Of a DNA stretch of 64,000 nucleotides, positions 62,798-64,000 are shown one piece after another (positions within the stretch are counted from its first letter, which is position 1; each line of letters starts with the position of its first letter). The notes under the pieces are model-generated. The model searched no databases and was not told the origin of the DNA. It worked only from the letters and a program-made list of their open reading frames with translations. The translations under genes were made by a program, and so were the position numbers. Origin of the DNA: Rhizobiaceae bacterium (GTDB lineage: Bacteria; Pseudomonadota; Alphaproteobacteria; Rhizobiales; Rhizobiaceae); assembly GCA_019635775.1 (NCBI GenBank), contig JAHBYU010000012.1, forward strand, positions 88,323-152,322, in the 5' to 3' direction.

Positions 62798-63997
62798 ATG
62801 ACTGAGGCTTTCATCTGTGACTACGTCCGCACGCCGATCGGCCGCTTCGGAGGCTCGTTGGCATCTGTCCGGACCGACGATCTCGGCGCGGTTCCGCTCA
62901 AGGCGCTTACCCAGCGCAACGGATCCGTCGACTGGGCTGCAGTCGATGACGTGATCTTCGGTTGCGCGAACCAAGCCGGCGAAGACAATCGCAACGTAGC
63001 GCGCATGTCTCTGTTGCTCGCAGGCCTGCCTCTGAATATCCCGGGCTCCACGATCAACAGGCTCTGCGGCTCCGGCATGGATGCCGTCATCACGGCCGCT
63101 CGTGCGATCAGGACGGGTGAGGCCGAACTGATGATCGCAGGCGGCGTCGAGAGCATGTCGCGCGCGCCATTCGTCATGCCCAAGGCCGACACAGCTTTTT
63201 CACGCAAGGCGGAGATCTATGACACGACTATCGGCTGGCGCTTCGTCAATCCGATGATGGAAAAGCTCTACGGTACCGATTCCATGCCTCAGACCGGCCA
63301 GAACGTGGCGGACGAGTTTGGCATCAGCCGCGAGGACCAGGACAGGATGGCGCTTGGCTCGCAAGCAAAGGCGGCCGCCGCGCAGGATAACGGCCGGCTT
63401 GCCGAAGAGATCGTTTCGGTGGCGGTTCCCCAGCGAAAGGGCGATCCGGTAATGGTTTTACGCGACGAACACCCGCGCGCGACATCGATGGAGGCGCTGG
63501 CTAAACTCAAGCCTCTCTTCGCAGATGGCTCGGTGACGGCTGGCAACGCTTCCGGCGTGAACGATGGCGCGGCCGCGCTGATCGTCGCTTCCGAAGCCGC
63601 AGCGAAGAAGCACGGGCTTACGCCGGTCGCACGCGTGCTGGGCGGCGCGACGGCAGGCGTCCCACCCCGCATAATGGGCATGGGCCCTGTCCCGGCTTCC
63701 AGGAAGCTTATGGCTCGGCTTGGCCTGACACAGGATCAGTTCGACGTGATCGAACTGAATGAAGCTTTCGCCGCACAAGGCCTGGCGACTCTGCGTGACC
63801 TCGGCATTGCCGACGACGACCCGCGCGTCAACCGCAATGGCGGCGCAATCGCGCTTGGCCATCCGCTCGGAATGTCAGGCGCGCGCATCACCGGCACTGC
63901 CGCCCTGGAGCTTGTCAAGACAGGCGGAAGACGGTCACTTTCGACCATGTGCATCGGCGTCGGACAAGGCATCGCGATCGCGCTGGAGCGAGCCTGA
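62798..63997 (+). CDS. Thiolase (acetyl-CoA acyltransferase, beta-ketoadipyl-CoA thiolase-like)
   Basis: The 399-residue enzyme cleaves or forms 3-ketoacyl-CoA. The catalytic triad is complete: C90 in STINRLCGSGMDAV, H355 in AIALGHPLGMSGARI, and C385 in STMCIGVGQG. EAFICDYVRTPIGRFGGSLA at the N-terminus and NELNEAFAAQ-like ELNEAFAAQGLATL match the PcaF/AtoB group; the PcaF-type start EAFICD(Y/G)VRTP points to beta-ketoadipyl-CoA thiolase. GAGGTG precedes the ATG at 62798. No other beta-ketoadipate gene is in the window, so the pathway is not fixed. Confidence 0.92.
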   Translation: MTEAFICDYVRTPIGRFGGSLASVRTDDLGAVPLKALTQRNGSVDWAAVDDVIFGCANQAGEDNRNVARMSLLLAGLPLNIPGSTINRLCGSGMDAVITAARAIRTGEAELMIAGGVESMSRAPFVMPKADTAFSRKAEIYDTTIGWRFVNPMMEKLYGTDSMPQTGQNVADEFGISREDQDRMALGSQAKAAAAQDNGRLAEEIVSVAVPQRKGDPVMVLRDEHPRATSMEALAKLKPLFADGSVTAGNASGVNDGAAALIVASEAAAKKHGLTPVARVLGGATAGVPPRIMGMGPVPASRKLMARLGLTQDQFDVIELNEAFAAQGLATLRDLGIADDDPRVNRNGGAIALGHPLGMSGARITGTAALELVKTGGRRSLSTMCIGVGQGIAIALERA

Positions 63998-64000
63998 CGC

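Noticed and set aside
62589-62801. Small open frame (70 codons) after the PanB-like gene
   Set aside because: Starts with GTG on the stop codon and has a purine-rich sequence before it, but the product has no hydrophobic pattern or conservation that I can recognise, and the thiolase promoter candidate lies inside it.

Overview
The window is high-GC alphaproteobacterial chromosome, most likely from the order Hyphomicrobiales (Rhizobiales), Phyllobacteriaceae/Mesorhizobium-like. The reasons are the cell-cycle methyltransferase CcrM, the aa3 oxidase cluster in its rhizobial order (ctaC-ctaD-ctaB-small coxF-ctaG-ctaE-DUF983-SURF1-ispH-thrB-rnhA), tldD next to an invasion-associated-locus-B protein, a RibB fused to a dead GTP cyclohydrolase II domain, and the mutY/DciA-like/DsbA-like/smc block. 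Promoter candidates fit the alphaproteobacterial CTTGAC-N17-CTATAT pattern. No rRNA, tRNA, CRISPR array, insertion sequence or integrase was seen.

Layout. 1-7978: a partial membrane protein, pdxH, a surface lipoprotein, a DnaJ-type co-chaperone, fabI, a histidine phosphatase, a DUF1344 protein, aroC, ribB(A) and ddl. 8036-19315: a membrane protein, a histone-deacetylase-fold hydrolase, xseB, then an accessory-looking pair (Tat-exported amidohydrolase plus outer-membrane barrel), DUF2277, pirin, dxs, tlyA, an Fe-S RNA methyltransferase and a RES/Xre toxin-antitoxin pair. 19330-23794: a membrane protein, tldD, a secreted AhpD-like protein, a DUF1127 protein, a TetR regulator and an IalB-like protein. 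24156-33830: cytochrome oxidase and its assembly genes, closed by a very clear intrinsic terminator after ctaE, then DUF983, SURF1, ispH, thrB, rnhA and a peroxiredoxin. 33920-42430: a DsbD-N-like protein, YqgE, a minus-strand operon thrC / M16 peptidase / GNAT / GGDEF-EAL protein, and a lipoprotein.

42621-50221 is a small polysaccharide island, visibly AT-richer in its first part: an RgpF-like protein, a methyltransferase, two phage/GTA-spike-like genes on the opposite strand, a FlaA1/CapD-type sugar-nucleotide enzyme broken by one missing base, a GT2 glycosyltransferase and an initiating sugar-phosphate transferase. 50218-58819 returns to core genes: HAD phosphatases, ccrM, mutY, a DciA-like protein, a DsbA-like lipoprotein and smc. 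59059-62592 is the most unusual operon: a membrane di-iron oxygenase of the desaturase fold, a Rieske ferredoxin (MocE type), a ferredoxin reductase, and a PanB-fold protein that has lost the PanB metal ligands. It resembles the MocDEF rhizopine demethylase and may remove a methyl or hydroxymethyl group. A thiolase with its own promoter candidate follows.

Regulatory sequence worth noting: strong start-proximal hairpins before the DUF2277 gene and tlyA that pair with the Shine-Dalgarno, a dyad over the fabI promoter, a perfect palindrome in front of the DUF1127 gene, and interlocked repeats with two GANTC (CcrM) sites just upstream of the oxygenase-operon promoter. All assignments are from reading the sequence; no database search was run.
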